From Salana multivorans (lineage in GTDB: Bacteria > Actinomycetota > Actinomycetes > Actinomycetales > Beutenbergiaceae): a stretch of 64,000 nucleotides of DNA. Each line of letters begins with the position of its first letter. Within the stretch, counting starts at the first letter, position 1. Positions 50,185-61,315 of this stretch are shown piece after piece. The notes below the pieces were generated by a model. That model saw only the letters and a program-made list of their open reading frames with translations, did not search any database and was not told where the DNA came from. A program made the translations under genes and the position numbers. Where the stretch lies: contig NZ_RKHQ01000002.1 in assembly GCF_003751805.1 (NCBI RefSeq), forward strand, positions 372,001 to 436,000, given 5' to 3'.

Positions 50185-51408
50185 ATGCTCCTCATCGGCC
50201 TCACCGGAGGCATGGCCGCCGGAAAGTCCACCGTCGCGCGCCGGATGGCTCGGCTGGGCGCCGTCGTCGTCGATGCCGACGTCCTCGCGCGCGAGGTGGT
50301 CGAGCCCGGGACCCCGGGGCTCGCGGCCGTCGTCGAGCGGTTCGGCTCCGAGGTGACGGGGGAGTCCGGCGCGCTGGACCGGGCGCGGCTCGCTGCCCTC
50401 GTGTTCGACGACGCGGTGGCCCGCGCGGACCTCGAGGCGATCATCCACCCGGCGGTCGGCGCCGCCTTCGAGGAACGGGTCGCGCAGCTGGCCGCCGAGC
50501 GGCCCGACGCGATCGTCGTGCACGACGTGCCGCTCCTCGCCGAGAACGGTCTCGCCCCGCGCTACCACCTGGTGCTCGTCGCCGACGCGCCCGAGGCCGT
50601 CCGCATCGAGCGCGCGGTCCGGGAGCGCGGCATGACCGAGGATGCGGCCCGCGCCCGGATCGCGGCGCAGGCGAGCGATGCGCAGCGCCGCGCCGTCGCG
50701 GACGTCCTGATCGACACGGCCTGCGCCCCCGAGGAGACGACGGCGGCGGTCGATGCGCTGTGGACCGAGCGCCTCGTCCCGTTCGAGCGCAACCTGCGTG
50801 AGGGCCGTCGCGCGGCCCGTCCGACGGCCGAGCTCGTCGAGGACGACGCGGCCGACCCGTGGGCGCAGCAGGCGGCGCGCGTGCTGGCCCGGCTGGAGCT
50901 CGCCGGTGGCGATCTCGTGCTGGACGCGGCGCACATCGGGTCGACATCCGTCCCGGGGCTGCCGGCCAAGGACGTGCTCGACGTGCAGGTCGGCGTCCCC
51001 TCGCTGGCGGCCGCCGCACTCCTCGCGCCACGGTTCGGGGAGGCGGGCTTCCCGCTCGTCGCGGGTCTCGGGCAGGACACGCCGAAGCCCGACGCCCCCG
51101 ACCCCGAGCTGTGGCGCAAGGCCTTCCACGCGAACGCCGACCCCGCTCGGCCGGTCAACGTGCACGTGCGCGTCACGGGGTCGCCCGGGTGGACCTGGGC
51201 GCTGGCGTTCCGGGACTGGCTGCGGGCCGATCCCGCGGCGCGCGAACGCTACCGCCGGGTGAAGGAGGGCGTGCTCGCCGAGGTGGCGGACCAGCTCGGC
51301 GAGCACCCGACCCATGCGTACGCCGAGGCCAAGGAGCCGTTCTTCACCGAGGTCGACGGGGAGCTCACCGCCTGGCGCGAGCGCACCGGCTGGCAGCCTC
51401 GGCCCTAG
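50185..51408 (+). CDS. coaE: Dephospho-CoA kinase CoaE fused to a GrpB-like domain
   Basis: This 407-residue fusion has two domains. Residues 1-200 are CoaE, which phosphorylates dephospho-CoA in the last step of CoA synthesis: P-loop GLTGGMAAGKST at 5-16, VVDADVLAREVVEPGTPG, and VHDVPLLAEN. Residues 230-400 are a GrpB/UPF0157 domain of the nucleotidyltransferase-like fold (HIGSTSVPGLPAKDVLDVQV). The fusion is known in actinobacteria, including Mycobacterium. The role of the second domain is unclear. ATG 50185 is the only start that begins with the P-loop strand. Confidence 0.93.
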   Translation: MLLIGLTGGMAAGKSTVARRMARLGAVVVDADVLAREVVEPGTPGLAAVVERFGSEVTGESGALDRARLAALVFDDAVARADLEAIIHPAVGAAFEERVAQLAAERPDAIVVHDVPLLAENGLAPRYHLVLVADAPEAVRIERAVRERGMTEDAARARIAAQASDAQRRAVADVLIDTACAPEETTAAVDALWTERLVPFERNLREGRRAARPTAELVEDDAADPWAQQAARVLARLELAGGDLVLDAAHIGSTSVPGLPAKDVLDVQVGVPSLAAAALLAPRFGEAGFPLVAGLGQDTPKPDAPDPELWRKAFHANADPARPVNVHVRVTGSPGWTWALAFRDWLRADPAARERYRRVKEGVLAEVADQLGEHPTHAYAEAKEPFFTEVDGELTAWRERTGWQPRP

Positions 51409-51614
51409 CGCCCGGACCGGCGTCGGACGGATCCGCGGACGCGGAGGCCGTCAGTGGCCCCCCGGACCTGGACGGGACCGTGAGCGCAGGCGCCCGGTGG
51501 CCGCAGTCCAGCCCGGGCGTGGCCCACCTGGCCATTGCCCAGCCCGGGCGCGGCCCAGCCCGGCGCGGTCCACGTCAGCCGTGGCTCGGTTCGGTCGCGG
51601 TCCGACCTGGCCGC

Positions 51615-51651
51615 GGACGGCCGGGCCGTGGACGGCCGGGCCGTGGACGGG
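51615..51651. repeat. Short 15-bp tandem repeat
   Basis: GGACGGCCGGGCCGT occurs at 51615 and 51630, with a partial third copy from 51645. It lies in the 260-bp gap between coaE and the OsmC-family gene, which is otherwise featureless GC-rich sequence. Confidence 0.6.
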
Positions 51652-51668
51652 CTGGGCCGCGGACGGCC

Positions 51669-52109
51669 TCAGACGAGCGTGGCGGAGAGCGTGATCGGGA
51701 CGGCCGCCAGTGCCTTGCTCACGGGGCAGCCGACCTTCGCCGCCTCGGCGATCGCGAGGAAGTCCTCCTCGCTGATGCCCGGGACCTTGCCCTCGACGGT
51801 CAGCTCGATGCCGGAGATGACCGGACCGGCGTCGCCGATCTCGAACGTGACGTTCGCCGACGCCTCGATGCGCTCGGGCGTGCTGCCGCTGCTGGCGAGC
51901 TCGTTGGACAGCGCCATCGAGTAGCAGCCGGCGTGGGCGGCGGCGATGAGCTCCTCCGGCGTGGTGTGCCGCAGCTCGCCCTCCGAGCGGGCCTTCCAGG
52001 TGAGGGGAACGGTGGGGAAGGCGTCGCTGGCCACGGTGACGCGGCCGCCACCGCTGGCGAGGTCGCCCTCCCAGACGGAGCTGGCGGTGCTGATGACGGG
52101 ACGAGGCAT
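51669..52109 (-). CDS. OsmC-family peroxiredoxin
   Basis: This 146-residue OsmC-type protein reduces organic hydroperoxides with two redox cysteines: the peroxidatic Cys in AHAGCYSMAL (about 62) and the resolving Cys in VGCPVSKAL (about 128). The N-terminal beta-sheet SVWEGDLASGGGRV and the helix TTPEELIAAAHAGC follow the family. OsmC and Ohr are hard to separate without phylogeny; the sequence looks closer to OsmC. A GGGAAG site precedes ATG on the minus strand. It is divergent from uvrB. Confidence 0.9.
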   Translation of the reverse strand: MPRPVISTASSVWEGDLASGGGRVTVASDAFPTVPLTWKARSEGELRHTTPEELIAAAHAGCYSMALSNELASSGSTPERIEASANVTFEIGDAGPVISGIELTVEGKVPGISEEDFLAIAEAAKVGCPVSKALAAVPITLSATLV

Positions 52110-52283
52110 GGTGCTTCCCTTCTCGCGGGGCCCTGGCTGGACCCGTTCCTGCCAACGTACCCCGGACCGCCGACGCGAACGAGGGGCGGTCCCCAGGCTG
52201 TGGATCGCTTGCCGGGCGGTGTCGAGTCACCCCCGCGGTTACGCCCTCGGCGTCACGCCGGGATAGATGTCGGACCCTCGACG

Positions 52284-52289
52284 TACCGT
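52284..52289 (+). promoter_or_regulatory. -10 element of a probable leaderless uvrB promoter
   Basis: TACCGT ends 7 nt before ATG 52297. It lies within TCGAC-n8-GTCGA, a palindrome at 52278-52295 that could bind a regulator but does not match the LexA spacing. This supports ATG 52297 over the in-frame ATG at 52267. Confidence 0.4.
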
Positions 52290-52296
52290 TGTCGAC

Positions 52297-54414
52297 ATGC
52301 GGCCCGTCACCGATCTCCAGCGCACCGTCGCCCCCTTCGAGGTGGTCTCGGAGTACACCCCGTCCGGCGACCAGCCCACCGCCATCGCCGACCTGACGGA
52401 ACGGCTCAGGGCGGGGGAGAAGGACATCGTGCTGCTCGGCGCCACGGGAACCGGCAAGTCGGCGACGACGGCGTGGCTCGTCGAGCAGGTCCAGCGTCCG
52501 ACGCTCGTCATGGCGCCGAACAAGACGCTGGCCGCGCAGCTCGCGACGGAGTTCCGCGAGCTGCTGCCGAACAACGCGGTCGAGTACTTCGTCTCCTACT
52601 ACGACTACTACCAGCCCGAGGCCTACGTCCCGAGCTCGGACACCTACATCGAGAAGGACTCCTCCATCAACGAGGAGGTCGAGCGGCTGCGCCACTCGGC
52701 GACGAACTCGCTGCTGACGCGGCGGGACGTCGTGGTGGTCGCCTCCGTCTCCTGCATCTACGGCCTCGGCACGCCGCAGGAGTACGTCGACCGGATGGTC
52801 CCGCTCCAGGTGGGGCAGGAGATCGACCGGGACGTGCTGCTGCGCCGGTTCGTCGAGATGCAGTACACCCGCAACGACACCTCGTTCCAGCGTGGGACGT
52901 TCCGGGTCCGGGGGGACACGGTCGAGATCATCCCGGTCTACGAGGAGCTGGCGATCCGGATCGAGTTCTTCGGGGACGAGGTCACGTCGCTCGCCTCGCT
53001 CAACCCGCTGACGGGGGACGTGGTGCGGCAGGAGCAGCACGTCTACCTGTTCCCGGCCTCGCACTACGTGGCGGGCGCCGAGCGGATGGAGCGCGCGATC
53101 GGCTCGATCGAGGAGGAGCTCGAGGGACGGCTGCGCGAGCTGGAGCAGGGCGGCCGGCTGCTGGAGGCGCAGCGCCTGCGGATGCGGACGACGTACGACA
53201 TCGAGATGATGCGCCAGATCGGCACCTGCTCGGGGATCGAGAACTACTCGCGGCACATCGACGGTCGCGAGCCCGGGTCCGCGCCCAACACGCTGCTCGA
53301 CTACTTCCCCGAGGACTTCCTGCTCGTCATCGACGAGTCGCACCAGACCGTGCCCCAGATCGGGGCGATGTTCGAGGGCGACATGAGCCGCAAGCGGACG
53401 CTGGTCGAGCACGGCTTCCGGCTCCCGAGCGCGATGGACAACCGGCCGCTGCGCTGGGAGGAGTTCCTCGAGCGGATCGGTCAGACGGTCTACCTCTCGG
53501 CGACCCCCGGCCCGTACGAGCTCGGCCAGTCGGACGGGTTCGTCGAGCAGGTCATCCGGCCGACGGGCCTGGTCGACCCCGAGGTCGTCGTCAAGCCGAC
53601 CCAGGGGCAGATCGACGACCTGCTCGGGGAGATCCGCGACCGGACGGACCGGGACGAGCGCGTCCTCGTCACGACGCTCACGAAGAAGATGGCCGAGGAC
53701 CTCACGGACTACCTGCTGGAGCGCGGCGTCAAGGTCGCCTACCTGCACTCCGAGGTCGACACGCTCAAGCGGATCGAGCTGCTGCGCGACCTGCGCCTCG
53801 GCGTCTTCGACGTGCTCGTCGGCATCAACCTCCTGCGCGAGGGCCTCGACCTGCCGGAGGTGTCGCTCGTGGCGATCCTCGACGCGGACAAGGAGGGCTT
53901 CCTGCGCTCGGGGACCTCGCTCATCCAGACGATCGGACGTGCGGCCCGCAACGTGTCGGGCCAGGTCCACATGTACGCCGACCGGATCACGCCGTCGATG
54001 GCGGCGGCCATCGAGGAGACGAACCGTCGCCGCGAGAAGCAGGTCGCCTACAACGTCGAGCACGGCATCGACCCGACGCCGCTGCGCAAGAAGATCGTCG
54101 ACATCACGGACCAGCTCGCGCGTGAGGACGTGGACACGGCGGAGCTCCTGGCCGGCGGCTACCGCCAGGCGCAGGGCAAGAAGGGCGCGAGCCACGGGCT
54201 CAAGGCGCCCGGCGGGAAGGCCGGCAAGGGCTCGGCGGCGCGGGACCGGCTGGCCGGTGCGGCCGCGACCGACCTCGCGCAGCTCATCCAGGACCTCACG
54301 GACCAGATGCACGCCGCCGCGGCGGAGCTGCAGTTCGAGGTGGCGGCCCGGCTGCGGGACGAGGTGTCCGACCTCAAGAAGGAGCTGCGGCAGATGGTCG
54401 CCGCCACGGCCTGA
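52297..54414 (+). CDS. uvrB: Excinuclease ABC subunit B
   Basis: UvrB (705 residues) verifies DNA damage and loads UvrC. Walker A is GATGTGKS at 48-55. The beta-hairpin is [21 protein letters not shown]. The helicase motifs [15 protein letters not shown] and QTIGRAARN follow. A C-terminal UVR motif ([27 protein letters not shown]) binds UvrC or UvrA. ATG 52297 gives the family N-terminus [19 protein letters not shown] 52267 would add ten residues upstream of the promoter. uvrA is 3 kb downstream. Confidence 0.96.
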   Translation: MRPVTDLQRTVAPFEVVSEYTPSGDQPTAIADLTERLRAGEKDIVLLGATGTGKSATTAWLVEQVQRPTLVMAPNKTLAAQLATEFRELLPNNAVEYFVSYYDYYQPEAYVPSSDTYIEKDSSINEEVERLRHSATNSLLTRRDVVVVASVSCIYGLGTPQEYVDRMVPLQVGQEIDRDVLLRRFVEMQYTRNDTSFQRGTFRVRGDTVEIIPVYEELAIRIEFFGDEVTSLASLNPLTGDVVRQEQHVYLFPASHYVAGAERMERAIGSIEEELEGRLRELEQGGRLLEAQRLRMRTTYDIEMMRQIGTCSGIENYSRHIDGREPGSAPNTLLDYFPEDFLLVIDESHQTVPQIGAMFEGDMSRKRTLVEHGFRLPSAMDNRPLRWEEFLERIGQTVYLSATPGPYELGQSDGFVEQVIRPTGLVDPEVVVKPTQGQIDDLLGEIRDRTDRDERVLVTTLTKKMAEDLTDYLLERGVKVAYLHSEVDTLKRIELLRDLRLGVFDVLVGINLLREGLDLPEVSLVAILDADKEGFLRSGTSLIQTIGRAARNVSGQVHMYADRITPSMAAAIEETNRRREKQVAYNVEHGIDPTPLRKKIVDITDQLAREDVDTAELLAGGYRQAQGKKGASHGLKAPGGKAGKGSAARDRLAGAAATDLAQLIQDLTDQMHAAAAELQFEVAARLRDEVSDLKKELRQMVAATA

Positions 54415-54640
54415 GGTCGACCACGCTCGCGTGCGGCCCGCCGCACGGCGTGCTGCTCGCCGCACCGGGGCCTGCGCGCCCCGCGGCGACGGCGCTGGCG
54501 TCCCGTCGTCGTGTCCGGGGCCCGGGGCACGGGTCGCGTCCGGGAACTTGCGCCGTGCGCCACACCGGGACCCTGCACAGCGCCTCGCGGCGCGAGCGGC
54601 GTACGTCACGCCCGGCGACCGCGGTACTCGGCGCGCGGCA
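54415..54640. other. Intergenic region without recognisable features
   Basis: GC-rich sequence between uvrB and the terC leader. I see no gene, hairpin with a T-tract or repeat in it. Confidence 0.5.
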
Positions 54641-54643
54641 CGG

Positions 54644-54649
54644 TAGAGT
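54644..54649 (+). promoter_or_regulatory. -10 element ahead of the manganese riboswitch
   Basis: TAGAGT would start transcription near 54656, which is exactly where the riboswitch P1 strand begins. Confidence 0.45.
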
Positions 54650-54654
54650 CTGCT

Positions 54655-54782
54655 CCGACGTAAGGGGAGTACTCCTCAAACGGCGGCATCGTCACCACGG
54701 CACCCGGCGCAGGGTTCCCGGTGCCGTCGGGCAACCCGGACACGCAGAGATCTGCGGCTCCGGCGCCGGAGAAGACCTTCGG
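54655..54782 (+). promoter_or_regulatory. yybP-ykoY manganese riboswitch
   Basis: The leader carries both invariant blocks of the yybP-ykoY family: AAGGGGAGTA at 54662-54671 (loop L1, Mn-binding) and AAGACCTT at 54772-54779 (L3 and 3' P1 strand), with AAGG/CCTT closing P1. The variable helices lie between. It precedes two terC-family genes, a classical target. Mn(II) probably frees the AAAGG ribosome-binding site at 54803-54807; no terminator follows, so control is likely translational. Confidence 0.85.
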
Positions 54783-54814
54783 TTTCCTTGGCAACGGTTC
54801 CGAAAGGCAGCTCC

Positions 54815-55819
54815 GTGGACGTTTCTCTCCTGGCATGGGTCGTGACGATCGGCCTCATCGTGGCGATGCTGGCCGTCGACCTCTTCGGACACGTCCGCAA
54901 GCCCCACGCGCCGACCCTGCGCGAGGCCGCGCTCTGGTCGATCGCCTACGTCGCGATCGCCGTCGTGTTCGGGCTCGTGGTCTGGTGGCTCTGGGGTGGC
55001 GAGTTCGGCGCCGAGTACTTCGCCGGCTACGTGACCGAGAAGAGCCTCTCGGTCGACAACCTCTTCGTGTTCGTCCTCATCATGGGCGCGTTCGCCGTCC
55101 CGCGGCAGAACCAGCAGAAGGTCCTGTTCGTCGGGATCATCCTCGCGCTCGTCCTGCGCACGGTCTTCATCCTCGTCGGTGCCGAGCTCGTCAACGCGTG
55201 GGCGTGGATCTTCTACATCTTCGGTGCGTTCCTCATCTGGACCGCCATCGGACAGCTGCGCCACACGGGTCAGCAGGACGAGGCCAAGGAGACCTGGCTG
55301 GTCCGTTCCGTGCGGCGGGTCTTCCCGGTGACGGACGGTTTCCACGGCGATCGCGTCTGGGTCCGGCACGACGGACGCTGGCACATGACGCCGATGCTGC
55401 TCGTCATGGTCGCGATCGGCAGCGCGGACATCCTGTTCGCGATCGACTCGATCCCGGCGATCTTCGGGCTCACGCAGGAGGTGTTCCTCATCTTCGCCGC
55501 GAACGCCTTCTCGCTGCTCGGCCTGCGCCAGCTCTTCTTCCTCATCGACGGCCTGCTCGACCGGCTCGTCTACCTCAACTACGGGCTCGCCGCGATCCTC
55601 GCCTTCATCGGCGCGAAGCTCGTCATCCACGCCCTGCACGAGAACGAGGTGCCGTTCATCAACGGCGGTGAGCCCGTGCACGCGATCCCCGAGGTCTCGA
55701 TCGCGGTCTCCCTCACGTTCATCATCTCCGTCCTGGTCATCACGACGGTGGCGAGCCTGCTCAAGTCGCGCAGCGACGCGCGAGGACGGCTCACGGCTGG
55801 ACCGGGGGCCGGCGCGTGA
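54815..55819 (+). CDS. TerC-family membrane protein, riboswitch-controlled copy
   Basis: This 334-residue polytopic protein of the TerC/Alx family has about nine membrane segments and the conserved acidic motifs SVDNLFVFVLIM and ADILFAIDSIPAI. Members are implicated in manganese export, consistent with the riboswitch upstream. GTG 54815 follows AAAGG at 7 nt; a TTG at 54788 would precede that site and is rejected. The loop between helices (VTDGFHGDRVWVRHDGRWH) is short, unlike that of the next copy. The stop overlaps the second terC (GTGA). Confidence 0.9.
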   Translation: MDVSLLAWVVTIGLIVAMLAVDLFGHVRKPHAPTLREAALWSIAYVAIAVVFGLVVWWLWGGEFGAEYFAGYVTEKSLSVDNLFVFVLIMGAFAVPRQNQQKVLFVGIILALVLRTVFILVGAELVNAWAWIFYIFGAFLIWTAIGQLRHTGQQDEAKETWLVRSVRRVFPVTDGFHGDRVWVRHDGRWHMTPMLLVMVAIGSADILFAIDSIPAIFGLTQEVFLIFAANAFSLLGLRQLFFLIDGLLDRLVYLNYGLAAILAFIGAKLVIHALHENEVPFINGGEPVHAIPEVSIAVSLTFIISVLVITTVASLLKSRSDARGRLTAGPGAGA

Positions 55820-56973
55820 GCGGCACGCTGCCGGTCTGGTTCGAGGTCGCGTCGCTCGTCGTCATCACGGGCGTCCTCGTCGCCGACCTCGTCATCATCG
55901 GGCGTCGGCCGCACGTGCCGGGCTTCGCCGAGAGCGCGCGCTGGGTCGGCTTCTACGTCGCGCTGGCGCTCGTCTTCGCGGGCCTCGTCTACCTCGTGGG
56001 CGGCGCCCAGCCGGCGACCGAGTTCGTCGCCGGCTGGCTCACCGAGTACTCGCTCTCGCTGGACAACCTCTTCGTGTTCGCGCTCATCCTCACGGCGTTC
56101 GCCGTGCCCCGCGAGCTGCAGCAGCGCACGCTCATGATCGGGATCCTCATCGCGCTCGGGCTGCGCGCCGTCCTCATCGTCGCCGGGGCGGCGGTCGTCG
56201 ACCGGTTCACCTGGGTGTTCTTCGTCTTCGGCGTCATCCTGCTCGTCACGGCCTACGGGATGCTCAAGGGCCAGGACGAGGAGGAGGAGTACAAGGAGAA
56301 CGCGACGGTCCGGGCCGTCCGGCGGGTCATGCCCGTGTCCGAGCACTACGACGGCAAGAGCCTCACGACGCGCATCGACGTCGAGGTCCCCGCCGACCAG
56401 GCCCCCGGCCAGGTCTCACCGTTCGGCACGCCCGCGTCCGTCGCGGACGCTCCGATCGCGCGGGACGTGGCGCCGTACGACGTGACCTCGTCCGAGGCCA
56501 CCACCGGCCAGCCGGCCACCGGCCAGCCGGCGGCGTACGAGACGCGGCGCGCGCTCACACCCATGGCGCTCGTCATCCTCGCGCTCGGCACGACGGACCT
56601 GCTGTTCGCGCTCGACTCGATCCCGGCGATCTTCGGCATCACGTCGAACCCGTTCATCGTGTTCACGACGAACCTGTTCGCGCTCATGGGGCTGCGCCAG
56701 CTCTACTTCATGCTGAGCGGCCTCATGGAGCGGCTCACCTACCTGAAGTTCGGGCTCGCGGCGATCCTCGCGTTCATCGGCGTGAAGCTCGTCCTGCACG
56801 CGCTGCACACCAACTCGCTGCCCTTCCTCAACGGGGGAGAGCCGATCGAGTGGGGACCGGAGATCTCGACGGGGGCCTCGCTCGTCGTCATCGTCGCGTG
56901 CCTCGGGCTCGCGGCCCTCGCCTCGCTCGTCGCGCGACGCAGCCCGTCCGGCCCGCCCGCGCCGCTGCGCTGA
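55816..56973 (+). CDS. TerC-family membrane protein, second copy
   Basis: This 385-residue paralogue of the preceding protein keeps SLDNLFVFALILTAFAVP and TDLLFALDSIPAIFG. It carries an extra 50-residue cytoplasmic insertion (about 175-235) rich in Pro, Ala and Asp with a TGQPATGQPA repeat. It is probably also a manganese or metal-ion exporter. The tandem pair, read as one transcript under one Mn riboswitch, may form a hetero-oligomer, but that is inference. The GTG overlaps the upstream gene by 4 bp. Confidence 0.88.
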   Translation: MSGTLPVWFEVASLVVITGVLVADLVIIGRRPHVPGFAESARWVGFYVALALVFAGLVYLVGGAQPATEFVAGWLTEYSLSLDNLFVFALILTAFAVPRELQQRTLMIGILIALGLRAVLIVAGAAVVDRFTWVFFVFGVILLVTAYGMLKGQDEEEEYKENATVRAVRRVMPVSEHYDGKSLTTRIDVEVPADQAPGQVSPFGTPASVADAPIARDVAPYDVTSSEATTGQPATGQPAAYETRRALTPMALVILALGTTDLLFALDSIPAIFGITSNPFIVFTTNLFALMGLRQLYFMLSGLMERLTYLKFGLAAILAFIGVKLVLHALHTNSLPFLNGGEPIEWGPEISTGASLVVIVACLGLAALASLVARRSPSGPPAPLR

Positions 56974-56982
56974 CGCGCGGCC

Positions 56983-57014
56983 CGGCACCCGGGGAGCCGT
57001 CGGCTCCCGTGCCG
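56983..57014. terminator. Bidirectional hairpin between terC and the YciI gene
   Basis: GGGAGC at 56992-56997 pairs with GCTCCC at 57003-57008 (5-nt loop). It is extended by CGGCAC/GTGCCG across a 3-nt bulge. It lies 10 nt after the terC stop and just beyond the end of the convergent YciI-like gene. Confidence 0.6.
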
Positions 57015-57025
57015 TCCGCGACGCG

Positions 57026-57325
57026 TCAGGCCCAGGGTCCGATGACCGGGTCCCAGCGACGCACCGTCGTCGAGCCGACGACGCCGGCGACCTGGAACGG
57101 GTCGGCCGCGAGCAGGTCGCGCGCGGCCACGTCGGAGGCGGCGCGCACGAGCAGCAGCGCTCCGCCGTCCTCGGGCAGGGGACCGGACGCCAGCAGGTCC
57201 CCGGCGTCGCACAGCGCACGGAGAAACGCGCGGTGCTCGGGCCGGACGGCGGCGAGCTCCTCGGGCGAGGCGTCGTAGGCGTACTCGACGGCGTAGGTCA
57301 GGGGCGCGGGAGCTGCGTCGGTCAT
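57026..57325 (-). CDS. YciI-like protein
   Basis: This 99-residue single-domain YciI/YCII protein of ferredoxin-like fold has the family core HRAFLRALCDAGDLLASGPLPED and AADPFQVAGVV. The conserved His and Asp suggest a small catalytic or binding pocket. Function in this family is largely unknown. It is divergent from uvrA with 100 bp between, so its promoter is close to the uvrA SOS-like site. Confidence 0.85.
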   Translation of the reverse strand: MTDAAPAPLTYAVEYAYDASPEELAAVRPEHRAFLRALCDAGDLLASGPLPEDGGALLLVRAASDVAARDLLAADPFQVAGVVGSTTVRRWDPVIGPWA

Positions 57326-57379
57326 GGCCGCAACATACCCCGCCGCACCCGCCGGACGGTGCGCCGGATTCCGCCCTGA

Positions 57380-57395
57380 TCGAACACGTGTACAT
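57380..57395 (+). promoter_or_regulatory. SOS-box-like operator upstream of uvrA
   Basis: TCGAAC-ACGT-GTACAT compares with the actinobacterial LexA consensus TCGAAC-n4-GTTCGA: the left half is perfect, the right half matches three of six. It covers the -35 position of the uvrA promoter, where a repressor would act. Confidence 0.4.
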
Positions 57396-57413
57396 GATGT
57401 CGGTGGTCGGACT

Positions 57414-57419
57414 TAGCAT
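57414..57419 (+). promoter_or_regulatory. -10 element of a probable leaderless uvrA promoter
   Basis: TAGCAT ends 6 nt before the uvrA GTG at 57426. No ribosome-binding site is present. Confidence 0.5.
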
Positions 57420-57425
57420 GGAGCA

Positions 57426-60281
<2,856 letters not shown>

Positions 60282-60348
60282 GGCCGGCTCGCCGGTCCGC
60301 GGCCCGAATCCCGTTGCGCCGCCGGGCGCGACGTGGTGCGCTGGGCCG

Positions 60349-61239
60349 GTGAACGAGCGCGACCGCGACCCCGGACGACCCATGGACGAGGACGAGGCGG
60401 GCCACGTCCGCGTGATCGAGGCCCCGCGGGGCGGCACGAACGTCTTCGTCCACCTCGGTGTCCCGTACGTCACGCGCGACGGCCGGACGCTGCACCTGCA
60501 GATCATCCAGCCGAGCGGCGATGCCGCCATGGTCGGCTGGGACGAGGCGTTCGCCGGCCGCTACCCCTGCCTCGTCTTCGTCCAGGGCTCCGGCTGGGGA
60601 CCGCAGGCGCTCGGCGCGGGCCTCTGGCCCCTCTGCCGGCTCGCCGAGCGCGGGTACGTCGTCGCCGTCGTCGAGTACCGCCCCTCGTCCGTCGCGCCGC
60701 ACCCGGCCCAGGTGCACGACGCCAAGGCGGCGGTCCGCTGGTTGCGCCGGCGCGCCGATCGGTACGGCATCGACCCCGACCGGCTCAGCATCGCCGGCGA
60801 CTCCTCGGGCGGCCAGGTCGCGCTGCTCCTGCACGCGACCGACGGCACCGCCGAGCTGGACGACCGCCCGGACGCACTCCCGCTCGCCCTGCGGAGCGCG
60901 GTCGCGTTCTACCCGCCGACCGACCTGACGACGATGGAGCAGGACGACGCCGTGCGCGACATGCTCGGCGGACGCCCCAGCGAGGTGCCGGACGTGGCCC
61001 TCGACGCGAGTCCGGCCAGCCACCTCGACGCCCGGCCGCGCGGGCCTGTCCTGCTCGTCCACGGGACGGCCGACGACGTGGTGCCGCACGCGCACAGCCT
61101 CGACTACGCACGCGAGCTGCGCCGGCACGGCCAGCGCGTCCAGGTCGTCCTCGTCGAGGGCGCCGGGCACGGCATCTGGCCCTCGACGTTCGGGCCCGAG
61201 GTCATCGACGCGGTCGAGGAGCACCTGCGGTCGAGCTAG
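60349..61239 (+). CDS. Alpha/beta-hydrolase (esterase/lipase-like)
   Basis: This 296-residue hydrolase has nucleophile Ser152 in GDSSGG, acid Asp242 or Asp243 in HGTADDVV, and His274 in GAGHGIW. The oxyanion region is VFVQGSGWG, in place of the HGGG of the hormone-sensitive-lipase branch. EYRPSSVAPHPAQVHDAKAAVRWLRRRADRYGIDP is typical of small-molecule esterases. The substrate is unknown. GTG 60349 is used; ATG 60382 would also work and drop only a charged leader. Confidence 0.85.
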   Translation: MNERDRDPGRPMDEDEAGHVRVIEAPRGGTNVFVHLGVPYVTRDGRTLHLQIIQPSGDAAMVGWDEAFAGRYPCLVFVQGSGWGPQALGAGLWPLCRLAERGYVVAVVEYRPSSVAPHPAQVHDAKAAVRWLRRRADRYGIDPDRLSIAGDSSGGQVALLLHATDGTAELDDRPDALPLALRSAVAFYPPTDLTTMEQDDAVRDMLGGRPSEVPDVALDASPASHLDARPRGPVLLVHGTADDVVPHAHSLDYARELRRHGQRVQVVLVEGAGHGIWPSTFGPEVIDAVEEHLRSS

Positions 61240-61315
61240 CCGACCGGCTGGGCGGCCGCGCCGGCGTGCCGCCCCACGGCCGGGCCCCGGCCCGCCCCAC
61301 GGGGCCGGACCCCGG

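Noticed and set aside
52267-52296. ATG 52267 as uvrB start
   Set aside because: It precedes the TACCGT promoter element and adds residues outside the conserved N-terminus [11 protein letters not shown].
54788-54814. TTG 54788 as start of the first terC
   Set aside because: It lies upstream of the AAAGG ribosome-binding site that correctly serves GTG 54815.
61240-61315. Terminator hairpin between the hydrolase and the GH36-type gene
   Set aside because: GC-rich runs allow many short pairings but no single stable stem-loop stands out.
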